A stretch of DNA of 64,000 bases from Mycolicibacterium mageritense (GCF_010727475.1 NZ_AP022567.1:6696001-6760000); one strand, 5' to 3'; positions 16,307-25,512 are shown, counted from the first letter of the stretch. Numbers and translations: made by a program. Notes: generated from the sequence alone by a model not told the origin.

Positions 16307-17147
16307 CCACCGTCCACCAGATCAGCGCCAACGCGACCAGCCCGCCCAGCGTCACAACCCACGGCAATGCCCCGTGGCGATGGACCCATCCGGCGAGCGT
16401 GCCCTGCAGCCGGCCCGCGGCGGCGATCACCGGATCCGTCGGGTTGCCACCCGCGGTGAACAAGCGAACCTCGTAGAGGCCGTAGTAGGTGACGTAAGCG
16501 CCGACCACGATCAGCAGCGCACCGCTGATCCTGTTGACGTACGGCACAATTCGACGCAGCCGGTCCACCACGGCGGTGCCTGCGAGCGCGGCGGCCACTG
16601 CCAGCACACCGACGATCAGCGCGAAACCGGCTGCATAGGCGAGGAACACACCTGCCGTGTGCGTCGGCGTCCCCGACCTCATCCCGGCGCCGGTGACGGC
16701 GAGGAACGGGCCGGCCGTGCACGACAGCGACGCGACCGCATAGCCGACGCCGTAGCCGAACATCGAGCCCAGCCGCGCACTCGGAGCCCACCGGGTGCGG
16801 CGTGCGAGCACGCCGGGCACGAGCAGGCCGAAGTGCCGCCCGGCCAGCAGCCAACCACCCAAGCCGATCAGCAGCAGGCCGATGACCATGGTGGCGTAGG
16901 GCAGGTAGCGCTGCACCGTGCCGGCCGCCGCCACCGTCAGCGCCCCGAACGCGCCGAACACCGCGACGAACCCCGCAGTCATCACCGTGGTGGCCAGCAC
17001 CGCCCGGCTCAGCGCGCTGAGCGCCCCTGAGGACGATCCGCCCCGCACGGCGAACGCGAGATAGCCAGGGAGCAAGGCGAATCCGCATGGATTCAGCGCG
17101 GCCACCAGACCGGCGCCGAACGCCAAGCCCAGCAGGTTGTCATTCAC
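16212..17147 (-). CDS. ccdA: CcdA/DsbD-type transmembrane thiol:disulfide carrier
   Basis: A 311-aa membrane protein with about eight hydrophobic helices. The two half-sites of the CcdA family are visible: AALNPCGFALLPGYLAF near residue 20 and SLSCTAGPFLAVTGAG near residue 150. Their paired cysteines carry reducing equivalents from cytoplasmic thioredoxin across the membrane. The next gene, 7 bp downstream in the upstream transcriptional direction, encodes an exported thioredoxin-fold protein that is the likely partner. The extra C-terminal helix (WVVTLGGLVALALIWWTVVR) and basic tail lie beyond the core. It overlaps the GerW-like gene by 95 bp. Confidence 0.85.
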   Translation of the reverse strand: MNDNLLGLAFGAGLVAALNPCGFALLPGYLAFAVRGGSSSGALSALSRAVLATTVMTAGFVAVFGAFGALTVAAAGTVQRYLPYATMVIGLLLIGLGGWLLAGRHFGLLVPGVLARRTRWAPSARLGSMFGYGVGYAVASLSCTAGPFLAVTGAGMRSGTPTHTAGVFLAYAAGFALIVGVLAVAAALAGTAVVDRLRRIVPYVNRISGALLIVVGAYVTYYGLYEVRLFTAGGNPTDPVIAAAGRLQGTLAGWVHRHGALPWVVTLGGLVALALIWWTVVRFGGSNRRARPATAAGAPSPASRKLLRPGR

Positions 17148-17154
17148 CGAGGAA

Positions 17155-17655
17155 CTAGGCGTTCAACGCCGCGACGCGGCCGGCCAACTCCTGCTGCGGC
17201 ATCGCCGAGGTGGGGTTGTTGACGAACGTCGACGACCCGTCCGGACGGTAGAAGACGTAGGCCGGCTGCCAAGGCACGTCGTAGCGGGCCCAGATCGAAC
17301 CGTAGGCGTCGTTGAGATTGGTGAAGTTCAGGTGGTACTTGTCCACGAAGGCCTGCATTGCCGCCACGTCGGACCGCGCTGCCACCCCGACGAAGGTGAC
17401 TTGCGGATTCGCCGCGGCCACCTGGCTGACCGACGGCGCCTCGGCGTTGCAGAACGGACACCACGGTGTCCAGAACCACAGCACCGCGGGACGGCCCGCC
17501 AGCGTGGCCCCGCTGAACGGGGCACCGGACAATGTCGTGCCGGTGAACTGCAGCCGGTCGTCAGCAGTCGCGTCAGGCGCGGCGACCAGCGCCACCGCCA
17601 CGGACAACGCCGCAAGGACACCGGTCACAAGCCGCCAGAATCGCGTCCTCATCAC
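17155..17655 (-). CDS. Secreted thioredoxin-fold disulfide protein (MPT53/DsbE-like)
   Basis: A 166-aa exported protein. A signal peptide (RFWRLVTGVLAALSVAVALV, cleavage near DATA-DD) precedes a thioredoxin fold with active site WCPFC (Cys66, Cys69). A cis-proline loop follows (VPWQPAYVFYRPDG). M. tuberculosis MPT53 is a DsbE-like extracytoplasmic oxidase acting on unfolded secreted proteins. Start is GTG 17655 or ATG 17652, both served by aggag. Co-transcribed with the ccdA-like gene (7-bp gap), forming a complete extracytoplasmic thiol redox pair. Confidence 0.88.
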   Translation of the reverse strand: MMRTRFWRLVTGVLAALSVAVALVAAPDATADDRLQFTGTTLSGAPFSGATLAGRPAVLWFWTPWCPFCNAEAPSVSQVAAANPQVTFVGVAARSDVAAMQAFVDKYHLNFTNLNDAYGSIWARYDVPWQPAYVFYRPDGSSTFVNNPTSAMPQQELAGRVAALNA

Positions 17656-17756
17656 ACCATCTCCTCGGCTCGGCGTGCAGCGCGCGTGCGCTGATCACAC
17701 CCATGACACGACCGTAGGCACGGCAGGGTTCAACGGGACCGGTTTCAGCACAACAC

Positions 17757-18647
17757 TCAGTTCTGTCTGGGCAGCAATTCGTCGACGAAACGGCCGAGGA
17801 ACACCTCGCGGTCCATCGCGCCCGCGGGACGAACGACGAACTTGCTCAGCCCCGCGGCGAGGTACGCGTCCAGTTGGCGGTGCAGCGCGGGCCAGTCGGC
17901 GGCCACCAGCTCGGTGGGATCCACGTCGGGTCGACGCCGCCGGACCGCGCCGAGCACGTCGTCGGACACGGTTCCGTCGCCCACCGCGAGCGACAGACCG
18001 AAATGGTCGGGTTCGATCTCGCGGCCGGCGGCAGCGGCCTCGTGTTGGATGCGGGCCCGGGCAGCGCCCGCTTCGGCCGGGGTCAGGAAGCTGCCCAGCC
18101 AGCCGTCGCCCAACCGGCCCACGCGCCTCAGTGCGGCGGGCGCAGAGCCGCCGAGCCAGACGTCGATCGGCCGGCTCGGCAGCGGTTGCACCCGCGCCGA
18201 GCGCACCGTGAAGTAGTCGCCGTCGAACGACACGTCGTCACGCCCCAGCACGGAGCGCAACAGCTGCAGCGCCTCGTCGAACACGGCGGCACGACGGCCG
18301 GGCACCACGAAGACGTCGCGCTCCTCCGGTATCGCCGAGTGCAGGCCGAACGCGGGCAACACTCGCTTGGGTGCCAGCGCCGCCAACGACGCCAGCTGCT
18401 TGGCCACCAGCACCGGGTGCCGGCCGGGCAGGATCGCGACCGAGGTACCGACCTTCAGCCGGCGGGTGCGCGACAGCGCGTAGGCCATGCCGATGAACGG
18501 ATCCACGGCCGGGGTGTAGACCAGTTCGGAGAACCACACCGAGTCCACGCCGGCGCTTTCCAGATGGTCGACGATGCCGTCCAGTTCGCTGGGCTCGGTG
18601 TCGGCACCGAGGCCGACACCGAAACGGATCTTCACCTCTTCAGTCAC
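17757..18647 (-). CDS. LLM class oxidoreductase, probably F420-dependent
   Basis: A 296-aa TIM-barrel protein of the luciferase-like monooxygenase superfamily. Visible are RFGVGLGADTEPSEL, DSVWFSELVYTPAVDPF, KVGTSVAILPGRHPVLVAKQ and the loop PIDVWLGGSAPAALRRVGRL. In mycobacteria this subgroup mostly uses coenzyme F420; substrate unknown. I place the start at GTG 18647 since the frame further upstream overlaps the divergent gene; GTG 18635 is an alternative. Divergent from the gene at 18711 with a 63-bp gap. Confidence 0.82.
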   Translation of the reverse strand: MTEEVKIRFGVGLGADTEPSELDGIVDHLESAGVDSVWFSELVYTPAVDPFIGMAYALSRTRRLKVGTSVAILPGRHPVLVAKQLASLAALAPKRVLPAFGLHSAIPEERDVFVVPGRRAAVFDEALQLLRSVLGRDDVSFDGDYFTVRSARVQPLPSRPIDVWLGGSAPAALRRVGRLGDGWLGSFLTPAEAGAARARIQHEAAAAGREIEPDHFGLSLAVGDGTVSDDVLGAVRRRRPDVDPTELVAADWPALHRQLDAYLAAGLSKFVVRPAGAMDREVFLGRFVDELLPRQN

Positions 18648-18710
18648 GCCTACCACAACACCCGGAGCGGGCCACTTGTGCCCGGTGTTCAGGAGGTTCA
18701 CAGTGAAGTT

Positions 18711-19139
18711 ATGTCCGAATTGTGGATCCAGGGGTGCTTGGTCCAGCGGATCATGTTTCGCGACGGCCTCGTACTGAACCTGAGTGATTACAACGAACTC
18801 GTGATCTCGGTGCCGATCGACCTGACCCTGCCGGCCACCGAACACGACGCATCCGAAGTGGTCACCGTCGACCCGACCGCGATCACCGACGTGCAGCGCC
18901 CGCTGTTCGACTTCGCCGGCCAGCAGTGCAGCGTCGCCGAATGGGACGACGACGACGGCAGCCTGCACCTGCAGTTCTCCGACGGGCATCGGATCGACGC
19001 GCGGGCCGCAGCCCACCACACCGCGTGGGAGCTGTACGGCAAGTACCACGGTTACGCAGCCTGTCAGCCGCGCGGCAAAGTCCACGTCGTCCGGCATGAC
19101 GTCGAGGACGACTACGGTCAGAACCTGGAAACGGGCTGA
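18711..19139 (+). CDS. Conserved hypothetical protein (DUF6188-like)
   Basis: A 142-aa soluble protein. WIQGCLVQRIMFRDGLVLNL, then DLTLPATEHDASEVVTVDP and QFSDGHRIDARAAAHHTAWEL, recalls the actinobacterial DUF6188 family; I am not certain of the name. No catalytic motif is evident; the fold looks beta-rich. An aggagg element lies 14 nt upstream of the ATG, longer than usual, with gtgaag closer. It is divergent from the LLM oxidoreductase. Confidence 0.65.
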   Translation: MSELWIQGCLVQRIMFRDGLVLNLSDYNELVISVPIDLTLPATEHDASEVVTVDPTAITDVQRPLFDFAGQQCSVAEWDDDDGSLHLQFSDGHRIDARAAAHHTAWELYGKYHGYAACQPRGKVHVVRHDVEDDYGQNLETG

Positions 19140-19202
19140 CGGGCACCCGGTCGCCGCGTCACCTTCACGCAGCGTCCGGATACCCGCCTGCCCGCGGTCC
19201 GA

Positions 19203-19664
19203 TCAGCCGACGCCGACTCCGAAAATCGGGATCCACACGCCGAACAGCCACACGCCCCACTGGCGGAACCCGTTGTCCCACACCGGGTTCAGGTTGTACC
19301 CCCAGTAGTTGATGGTGGGTGGCAGCGGACCACCGCGCCACTGTACCGGTGGCGGCGGACCCCAACCCCACGGCGGCGGGCCGTTGCGGTCGTCCCACCA
19401 GTCGTGCCGGTTGTTGGCCCACCACGGGCCCTTGTCATCCCAATGGTCGTCCCAGTGGCCACCGCGATTGAAATCTGGGCCAGGGCCACCCCGCCCGGGC
19501 CCGCCCCCGTCACAGAACGGGAAGCAATCGTCGTTGCCGTGTCCGGGCTTGAGTGGGGCCGGCGCGATGGGGCTCGCCGAGGCGGCAGGCATACCGTATG
19601 CGGTGGCGCCGAAACCCAGCGCACCCACTGTCAGCCCCGCAGCCACGATCTTCGTCAAATTCAT
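19203..19664 (-). CDS. Secreted Trp/Gly/Pro-rich small protein
   Basis: A 153-aa exported protein. A strong ribosome-binding site (aggagg, 6 nt before ATG 19664) fixes the start. The signal peptide runs to MPAASASP. The mature part contains DDCFPFCDGGG, repeated HWDDHWDD/RHDWWDD blocks and aromatic Pro-rich segments (PPPWGWGPPPPVQW). It ends with NYWGYNLNPVWDNGFRQWG and GVWLFGVWIPIFG. Such proteins recur in fast-growing mycobacteria with no known role; envelope association is inference. Confidence 0.75.
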   Translation of the reverse strand: MNLTKIVAAGLTVGALGFGATAYGMPAASASPIAPAPLKPGHGNDDCFPFCDGGGPGRGGPGPDFNRGGHWDDHWDDKGPWWANNRHDWWDDRNGPPPWGWGPPPPVQWRGGPLPPTINYWGYNLNPVWDNGFRQWGVWLFGVWIPIFGVGVG

Positions 19665-19834
19665 CCAGAACCTCCTACTGTGGCGACCCAGGTGCTGGGT
19701 CATCCCCCAATGGCCCAGCACCGCAACGCCTTGCGACTTCACCGCAGCGAGACGTCCACCCCTGTGGCATATCGAGCGGAGCCGACGCCGTGTTACGCCC
19801 GGCGGTCGTTGCGTTCGCCACTAGTCTGGGCCGG

Positions 19835-21289
19835 ATGGCCGAGCACCAGGGTGAGGAGCCGAGCCGGCCCCTGCCACAATTCGCTGCAGCCGCAGTTCTG
19901 CCGATAGCGGCGCTGACCGCGTTAGCTCATTGTGGCGCAGCGCTGTTGGGCCGCGGGTACTGGTTCGACGAGGTCTACATGCTGGCCATCGGCCGCTTTC
20001 ACCTGGACTGGGGCTCGGCCGACCAGCCCCCTGTCACGCCTGCACTGGCAGCACTCGCCGACGGGCTCGCGCCAGGCGCGCAGTTGGTGCTGCGGGCGCC
20101 CGCGATTCTGGCCACCGCGGCCGCGGTGGTGCTCGCGGGCCTGATCGCGCGCGAGCTCGGCGGTGGCCGGGGTGCGCAGGCGCTCACCGCGCTCGCCCAG
20201 GCGACCGCACTGTGGCCGAGTCTGACCGGGCACTGGCTGACGCCGTACAGCCTCGAACCCGCGCAATGGTTGCTGCTCGTGTGGCTGCTGATGCGGTGGG
20301 TCCGAACACGCCGGGACCGAGTGCTGATCGCTGCCGGCATCGTCGTCGGGGTGGCCGCGATGACGAAGTTTCAGGTGGTGCTGCTGAGTTTGGTGATGTT
20401 GGCGAGCATCGCAATGTTCGGGCCGCGCGCGATGCTGTGCCGGCCGGCCTTGTGGCTCGGCGCCGTGATCGCGGTGTTCATTGCCGCCCCGACCGTGTGG
20501 TGGCAACACACCCACGGTTGGCCCCAACTGCAGATGACCGAAGTGGTGGCGGGCGAGGCAGGAGCGCTGTACGGCGGCAGACCGGGCATCGCGGTGCAGC
20601 TGATCCTCTACGCCGGGGTGCTTGGCGTGGTCCTGATGGGCTACGGCGCATGGCGACTGCTGCGGGACACCACGATGCGTGACTATCGGTTCATCCTCGC
20701 AACGGGCGTGGTCCTGTTCGTCGCATTCATCGCACTGCAGGGCCGTCCCTACTATCTGGCCGGGCTGTACGCGCCGTTCGCCGCCGCCGGAGCACTCGGC
20801 CTGCAAACCCGATGGGCGCGCGGGCCCGGGCGGGGCCGCCGGTGGCTCCATGCGGCGTGCGTGGTAAGTGTGATCGCCGCCGTCGCGATGCTCGTGCTGT
20901 CGGTCCAGATCAACCGGTCCGACATCGGTGAACGCATCGCGCGTGACACCGCCCAGGTGTTCCGCGGGCTGCCGCCCGCCCAGCGGGAGCACACCGCATT
21001 GCTCGGCGAGTCCTACATCGTGGCGGCCTATCTCGACGGCTACGCATCGCAGTACGGACTGCCGAGCGCGTACAGCCCCAACCGCAGTTACGGCTACTTC
21101 ACCCCACCGCCGGACACCGCCGAGACCGTGCTCTTCATCGGCAAAGACCCCGCGGCCCTACGGGAATACTTCACGAGCGAACACACCGTCGGAAAAGTGG
21201 GCGACGACATGCGAATCCACCTGCTGACGGGACGCGGCCAACCGTGGTCGGTGATCTGGCCACGCCTGCGCACGCTGACCGTGTCGTGA
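19835..21289 (+). CDS. GT39/ArnT-like membrane glycosyltransferase
   Basis: A 484-aa polytopic membrane protein with about ten hydrophobic helices. It follows the ArnT/protein mannosyltransferase (GT-C, family 39) plan: an Asp-Glu pair in the first extracytoplasmic loop (GRGYWFDEVYMLAIGRFHL), an LDWGSADQPPVTP loop, and a C-terminal extracytoplasmic domain (HTALLGESYIVAAYLDGY, RSYGYFTPPPDTA). It would transfer a sugar from a polyprenyl-phosphate donor; acceptor unknown. Start ATG 19835; the frame is open upstream, but that part overlaps the signal-peptide region of the opposite gene. Confidence 0.82.
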   Translation: MAEHQGEEPSRPLPQFAAAAVLPIAALTALAHCGAALLGRGYWFDEVYMLAIGRFHLDWGSADQPPVTPALAALADGLAPGAQLVLRAPAILATAAAVVLAGLIARELGGGRGAQALTALAQATALWPSLTGHWLTPYSLEPAQWLLLVWLLMRWVRTRRDRVLIAAGIVVGVAAMTKFQVVLLSLVMLASIAMFGPRAMLCRPALWLGAVIAVFIAAPTVWWQHTHGWPQLQMTEVVAGEAGALYGGRPGIAVQLILYAGVLGVVLMGYGAWRLLRDTTMRDYRFILATGVVLFVAFIALQGRPYYLAGLYAPFAAAGALGLQTRWARGPGRGRRWLHAACVVSVIAAVAMLVLSVQINRSDIGERIARDTAQVFRGLPPAQREHTALLGESYIVAAYLDGYASQYGLPSAYSPNRSYGYFTPPPDTAETVLFIGKDPAALREYFTSEHTVGKVGDDMRIHLLTGRGQPWSVIWPRLRTLTVS

Positions 21290-21359
21290 CATCCGGGTGC
21301 GCAGCCCCGTGCGCCGTACCCTGAAAACCAGCATTCTTCGACGACGAAGGGCGGCCGCC

Positions 21360-22628
21360 GTGACACTGACCATCCGGGCGAACGGGACGGCACCACCCGA
21401 AGTACCGCTGGCCGACGTCGACCTCGGTTGGGACTTCTGGGCCCTGGACGACGACTACCGCGACGGTGCCTTCGCGACACTGCGACGTGAGGCGCCGATC
21501 TCCTATCACCCGGCGTTCTACCAGGAAGGCTTCTCCGACAGCGCAGGTCACTGGGCCGTGACACGATACGACGACGTGTTCTACGCCAGCAGGCACCCGG
21601 ACATCTTCTCGTCCGCGTCGGGCATCACGATCGGCGACCAAACCCCGGAGCTGGCCGAGTATTTCGGCTCGATGATCGCAATGGACGATCCGCGGCACAC
21701 CCGGCTGCGCAACATTGTGCGCAGCGCGTTCACCCCGCGAGTCGTGGCACTGATCGAAGATTCGGTGCGGGACCGGGCGCGCAGACTCGTCGCCGACATG
21801 GTGGCCCGCCACCCGGACGGTCAGGCGGAACTGGTCACCGAGCTCGCCGGTCCGCTGCCGCTGCAGATCATCTGCGACATGATGGGCATCCCGGAAGCCG
21901 ACCATCAGCGAATCTTTCACTGGACCAACGTGATTCTGGGGTTCGGCGACCCGGACCTGACCACCGACTTCGACGAGTTCTTCCACGTCGCAATGGACAT
22001 CGGCGCCTACGCCACCGCGATGGCCGACGATCGGCGGTCGTCGCCGACCGAGGATCTGACCACCAGCCTCGTGCAGGCCGAGGTCGACGGGGAGCGCCTG
22101 ACCTCGGCCGAGGTGGCCTCGTTCTTCATCCTGCTGGTCGTGGCGGGCAACGAAACCACCCGCAATGCCATCAGTCACGGCGTCCTGGCGCTCACCCGCC
22201 ACCCCGAGCAGCGTCAGGATTGGTGGGCGCACTTCGACGAGCTCGCCCCCACCGCGGTCGAAGAGATCGTGCGGTGGGCCTCACCGGTGAGTTACATGCG
22301 CCGCACCGTCACCCGCGACACCGAACTCGGCGGAACACCGCTCGCCGCGGGCGCCAAGGTCACATTGTGGTACGGGTCGGCCAACCGCGACGAGTCGAAG
22401 TTCGACAACCCGTGGCTGTTCGATGTGCGCAGGCATCCCAATCCGCACGTCGGGTTCGGCGGCGGCGGCGCCCATTTCTGCCTCGGCGCCAACCTGGCAC
22501 GCCGTGAGATCACCCTGGCGTTCGAGGAACTGCACAGACAGCTGCCGGGTATCGCGGCGGTCGAGGAGCCCGACCGTCTGCAGTCGGCGTTCATCCACGG
22601 CATCAAGCGGTTGCCGGTCGCCTGGTAG
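21360..22628 (+). CDS. Cytochrome P450
   Basis: A 422-aa P450. Heme loop GFGGGGAHFCLGANLAR, I-helix AGNETTRNAIS, ExxR in EEIVRW and the helix-C segment DDPRHTRLRNIVRSAFTP are all intact, so the enzyme should be functional. It is distinct from the CYP125-like P450 at 5923, with only general P450 similarity. The start is GTG 21360 with gaaggg upstream; the frame upstream of it lacks support. There is no ferredoxin gene nearby, so redox partners must come from elsewhere. Substrate unknown; the subfamily could not be assigned by eye. Confidence 0.88.
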   Translation: MTLTIRANGTAPPEVPLADVDLGWDFWALDDDYRDGAFATLRREAPISYHPAFYQEGFSDSAGHWAVTRYDDVFYASRHPDIFSSASGITIGDQTPELAEYFGSMIAMDDPRHTRLRNIVRSAFTPRVVALIEDSVRDRARRLVADMVARHPDGQAELVTELAGPLPLQIICDMMGIPEADHQRIFHWTNVILGFGDPDLTTDFDEFFHVAMDIGAYATAMADDRRSSPTEDLTTSLVQAEVDGERLTSAEVASFFILLVVAGNETTRNAISHGVLALTRHPEQRQDWWAHFDELAPTAVEEIVRWASPVSYMRRTVTRDTELGGTPLAAGAKVTLWYGSANRDESKFDNPWLFDVRRHPNPHVGFGGGGAHFCLGANLARREITLAFEELHRQLPGIAAVEEPDRLQSAFIHGIKRLPVAW

Positions 22629-22675
22629 GTGGGGGCGGACGCGCTGGTTTGCCGAGCCGCCAGGCGGGCACCCCA

Positions 22676-22696
22676 GTGGAAGCGCGCAACTTCCAC
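22676..22696. promoter_or_regulatory. GTGGAAG-n7-CTTCCAC dyad
   Basis: A perfect 7-bp inverted repeat with a 7-bp spacer, directly in front of the gaaggga ribosome-binding site of the Rv2629-like gene. It could be an operator or a 5'-UTR hairpin. Confidence 0.4.
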
Positions 22697-22709
22697 GAAG
22701 GGAGGCACC

Positions 22710-23822
22710 ATGCACTCTGAACGCTTCCGTCCACTGTTGACCGGAGCCGGGCCGTACGCATCGGTCTACTTCGACGATTCGCACGACACCGCCGATGCCA
22801 CCGCTCAGCTCGAGCTGAAATGGCGGGGTCTCCGCGAAGAGCTCGAGCGTCAGGACGCACCCGCCAAGGTCGTCGAGCACCTGCAGCGGGCGGTCGTCGA
22901 ATCCCGGCCCGGAGTGGGCCGCGGCGGCCGGGGCCTCGTGGCGAGCCCGGACGGAGTGCTGATCGACGAGGTTCTCGACTGGGCGCCGGCCACCCCGGTC
23001 GTCCGGTTCTCGGAATTGCCCTACGTCATGCCGGTCATCGAGCACGGTACCGACGAGGTTCCGTATGTCCTGGTCGCCGTGGACCACAACGGTGCGGACA
23101 TCGAGGTGCACAGCGGCGGCGTGAACACCGAAACAGTCGAGGGCGGAGCGTATCCCGTCCACAAGGCCGGCGGCCCGGAGACGTCCGGATACGGCGACCC
23201 TCAGCCCCGTACCGAGGAAGCCCGACGGACCAACATCCGGGCTGTCGCGGACAGGCTCACCACGATCGTCGACGATTGCGCACCCGATCTGGTCTTCGTC
23301 GTCGGTGAGGTTCAGTCCCGCAGTGATCTGGTCGCCGCACTGCCGAAACGGGTCGCCGCACGGGTGGTCCAGTTGCACACCGGCGCGCGGCACACCGGGT
23401 TCGACGAGCTAGAACTCGCCGACAGCGTCGCCACGCACCTCGCTGCGCGACACCATGAGCGGCTCGGCGAAATCGAAGAACAGTTCCGGACCGCGGTCGG
23501 ACAAGGCTCGGGACTCGCGGCCGAAGGGCTTCCCGGTGTGTGTGCCGCGCTTCGGGCGGGCGCGGTCGAGACCCTGATCGTCGGCGATGTCGGAGCTGCA
23601 ACCGTGTTGGCCGGTGACAATCTGAGCACACTCGCCCCCAATGCCGAGGTGTTGTCCGAGCAGGGCGCGGCACCGACGCACACGTTCCGGGCCGATGAGG
23701 CCCTGCCGATGGTGGCGATCTCGATCGACGCCGACGTCGTGGGCGACGACGGCATCTCGCCCGCTGACGGCGTAGCCGCCGTCCTGCGCTACCCTCCGCG
23801 CAAGGCGGCCGAGGTCAGCTGA
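22710..23822 (+). CDS. Rv2629-like protein (baeRF / Vms1-eRF1-like)
   Basis: A 370-aa protein closely following M. tuberculosis Rv2629 from memory: PYASVYFDDSHDT, AVDHNGADIEVH, YPVHK, TEEARRTNIRAVADRL, GSGLAAEGLPGVCAALRAGA and RADEALP. The family belongs to bacterial eRF1-like (baeRF) proteins, proposed to act on ribosomes or peptidyl-tRNA under stress; Rv2629 belongs to the hypoxia (DosR) regulon. I do not see a convincing DosR box upstream here. The ATG at 22710 has gggagg at ideal spacing. The stop overlaps the convergent cupredoxin gene by 8 bp. Confidence 0.82.
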   Translation: MHSERFRPLLTGAGPYASVYFDDSHDTADATAQLELKWRGLREELERQDAPAKVVEHLQRAVVESRPGVGRGGRGLVASPDGVLIDEVLDWAPATPVVRFSELPYVMPVIEHGTDEVPYVLVAVDHNGADIEVHSGGVNTETVEGGAYPVHKAGGPETSGYGDPQPRTEEARRTNIRAVADRLTTIVDDCAPDLVFVVGEVQSRSDLVAALPKRVAARVVQLHTGARHTGFDELELADSVATHLAARHHERLGEIEEQFRTAVGQGSGLAAEGLPGVCAALRAGAVETLIVGDVGAATVLAGDNLSTLAPNAEVLSEQGAAPTHTFRADEALPMVAISIDADVVGDDGISPADGVAAVLRYPPRKAAEVS

Positions 23823-24207
23823 CCGTCAGCGTGCCCTTCATCGCCGGGTGGTAGATGCAGTAGAAGGCGTAGTCACCCGGCTCCGACGGCGCGGTGAACG
23901 TCGCCCGCTTCTTGCCGTCCACATGCACGTCGAACAGATCCTTGGTGCGCGAGGTCACGGAATGCTCGACCTCGTCGTCGTTGACGACGGTCACGGTGGC
24001 TCCCGGCGGCACCGTGAGGGATCCGCTGAAGCCCATGCCCGCGATGGTGATCGCCGGCCCGCTCGGCGGCGGCTCGGGCGTGGGACTGGCAGTCATCGTG
24101 TCGGTGCCCGACTCGCGCGTGGCGGTGCTGCCCGGCTGATCACACGCCGCCGTGAGCACCACCGCCAGACACGCTGCCACGCACAGCAGGAACTTCGTGA
24201 GTTTCAT
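23815..24207 (-). CDS. Cupredoxin-domain lipoprotein
   Basis: A 130-aa exported copper protein. The signal sequence ends in VLTAAC, making Cys22 the probable lipidation site. After a Thr/Pro-rich linker, a plastocyanin-like domain (about 50-130) carries type I copper ligands: His82 in VEHSVTS and Cys117, His120, Met123 in YCIYHPAMKG. It would serve as a membrane-anchored electron carrier or copper-binding protein outside the membrane. It is followed by the flavoprotein operon but separately promoted. Confidence 0.85.
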   Translation of the reverse strand: MKLTKFLLCVAACLAVVLTAACDQPGSTATRESGTDTMTASPTPEPPPSGPAITIAGMGFSGSLTVPPGATVTVVNDDEVEHSVTSRTKDLFDVHVDGKKRATFTAPSEPGDYAFYCIYHPAMKGTLTVS

Positions 24208-24285
24208 GGCGGCCCCTGAGGTTTACGTCCAGACCGATTATCGATGCGGCACGCACCACGAGTGCCCCCTTTCGCCGATCCCGGG

Positions 24286-25512
24286 TCAGAAGTACCCGTT
24301 GGCAGGCGGCCACACGCCATTGACCGCGTAGTTGCCTGCGGCATGGGACTTGTAGGCCAGCGGGTTGTGACTGGCCACCGTGCGAGCGTTGCGCCAGTGC
24401 CGGTCCAGATTGAGCGCCCGGGACGTCGCCGACGCCCCTCCGGTGTCGAACAACCGCTCGGCGGCAGACAGCGTGAGGCGCTCGGCGACCAGCTGCGCGT
24501 GTGCGACCGTTATCGCGAGGTCGGCCAGCGCCGGCGCGTCGTGCCCGCGGCCGCCGTCCACCACAGCGTCGATCGCGTCGGCGGCGGTGAGCACCAACGC
24601 TGTGGCCGCCGCCGCTTCGGCAGCGATGTCGCCGACCGCCTGTAGCACGAACGGATCCTGCGCCGCGGTGCCGGCCAGGGCGTGGGCCGCCGGACGTGCC
24701 CGGTTCCGGACGTAGGCGACCGCGTCGTCGACCACGCCGCGCGCGATACCCGCAGCGACCGCGGCCAGGTACAACTGCAGGAATGTCGTGCTGTGACCGA
24801 TGTGCTTGCCGTCCGACGCGGTCGTCACCTCGTCGGGTTGCACGACGACGTCGGTGAACCTGGTTCCGCCGCTGGCGGTCAGGCGCTGGCCGAAACCGTC
24901 CCAGTCGTCGAACAATTCGACCCCGCGACGCTCGGTCGGCACGATCACCTGCACGTCGCGGCCTTCGGCGTCGATCGCCGAGACGGCGATGACGTCGGCG
25001 AACAGCGATCCGGTCGAATAGAACTTGTAGCCGTTGAGCCGCAGCGTTCCGTCCGCAGCGGGCAGTACGGTGGTGTCGGCACTCGACGGCGACCGTCCGG
25101 TGCCGTCGGTTATCGCGTTGCCGAACACCAGCCCCTCGTTGACGCGGGCGAACCACAGCTTGCGCTCGGCCTCGTCGGCTCGGTTGCTGAGCAAACGCTC
25201 GGAGTAGCCGAAGTGGGCACGCAGTGCTTGCGCCACATTGGAACTGGCCCGCGCGACTTCGATGACCACCCCGAGCACGTCGCGGACGCTGCCGCCCGGC
25301 CCGCCGTAGCGGACCGGTACCCGCATCCCGAGCAGACCCGCTGCGCGCAGGCGGTCGACCGCGCCGTACTGCAAGACCCGGTCGCGCTCGGCGGCAACAT
25401 CCTCGCGAGCGAGATCCGCGACGATTCCCGGCAGCCGGGCCAGCCGGTCCCCCACCGAACCGCCCAGCGGCTGCCGGCGACTCGTTCCCACCCGGGGTGT
25501 GGTCGCCGTCAT
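24286..25512 (-). CDS. Acyl-CoA dehydrogenase-fold flavoprotein (DszC/SfnB-like monooxygenase)
   Basis: A 408-aa flavin enzyme of the acyl-CoA dehydrogenase fold. GNAITDGTGRSPSSADTTVL, LNGYKFYSTGSLFADVIAVS, SATSRALNLDRHWRNARTV and the C-terminal HNPLAYKSHAAGNYAVNG match the DszC/SfnB/NtaA-type FMNH2- or FAD-dependent monooxygenases. These lack the acyl-CoA dehydrogenase catalytic Glu and use the Arg-x-x-Arg/His region near the C-terminus. Its start codon overlaps the stop of the glutamine-synthetase-like gene (ATGA), so it is the third gene of a coupled operon with an amino acid/polyamine permease. Oxidation of an amine or sulfur/nitrogen heteroatom substrate is inference. Confidence 0.8.
   Translation of the reverse strand: MTATTPRVGTSRRQPLGGSVGDRLARLPGIVADLAREDVAAERDRVLQYGAVDRLRAAGLLGMRVPVRYGGPGGSVRDVLGVVIEVARASSNVAQALRAHFGYSERLLSNRADEAERKLWFARVNEGLVFGNAITDGTGRSPSSADTTVLPAADGTLRLNGYKFYSTGSLFADVIAVSAIDAEGRDVQVIVPTERRGVELFDDWDGFGQRLTASGGTRFTDVVVQPDEVTTASDGKHIGHSTTFLQLYLAAVAAGIARGVVDDAVAYVRNRARPAAHALAGTAAQDPFVLQAVGDIAAEAAAATALVLTAADAIDAVVDGGRGHDAPALADLAITVAHAQLVAERLTLSAAERLFDTGGASATSRALNLDRHWRNARTVASHNPLAYKSHAAGNYAVNGVWPPANGYF

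Noticed and set aside
19922..20992. A 356-codon minus-strand open frame opposite the GT39-like gene
   Set aside because: Composition (His/Arg/Gln-rich, no hydrophobic core) and complete overlap with a well-supported membrane glycosyltransferase mark it as a high-GC shadow frame.
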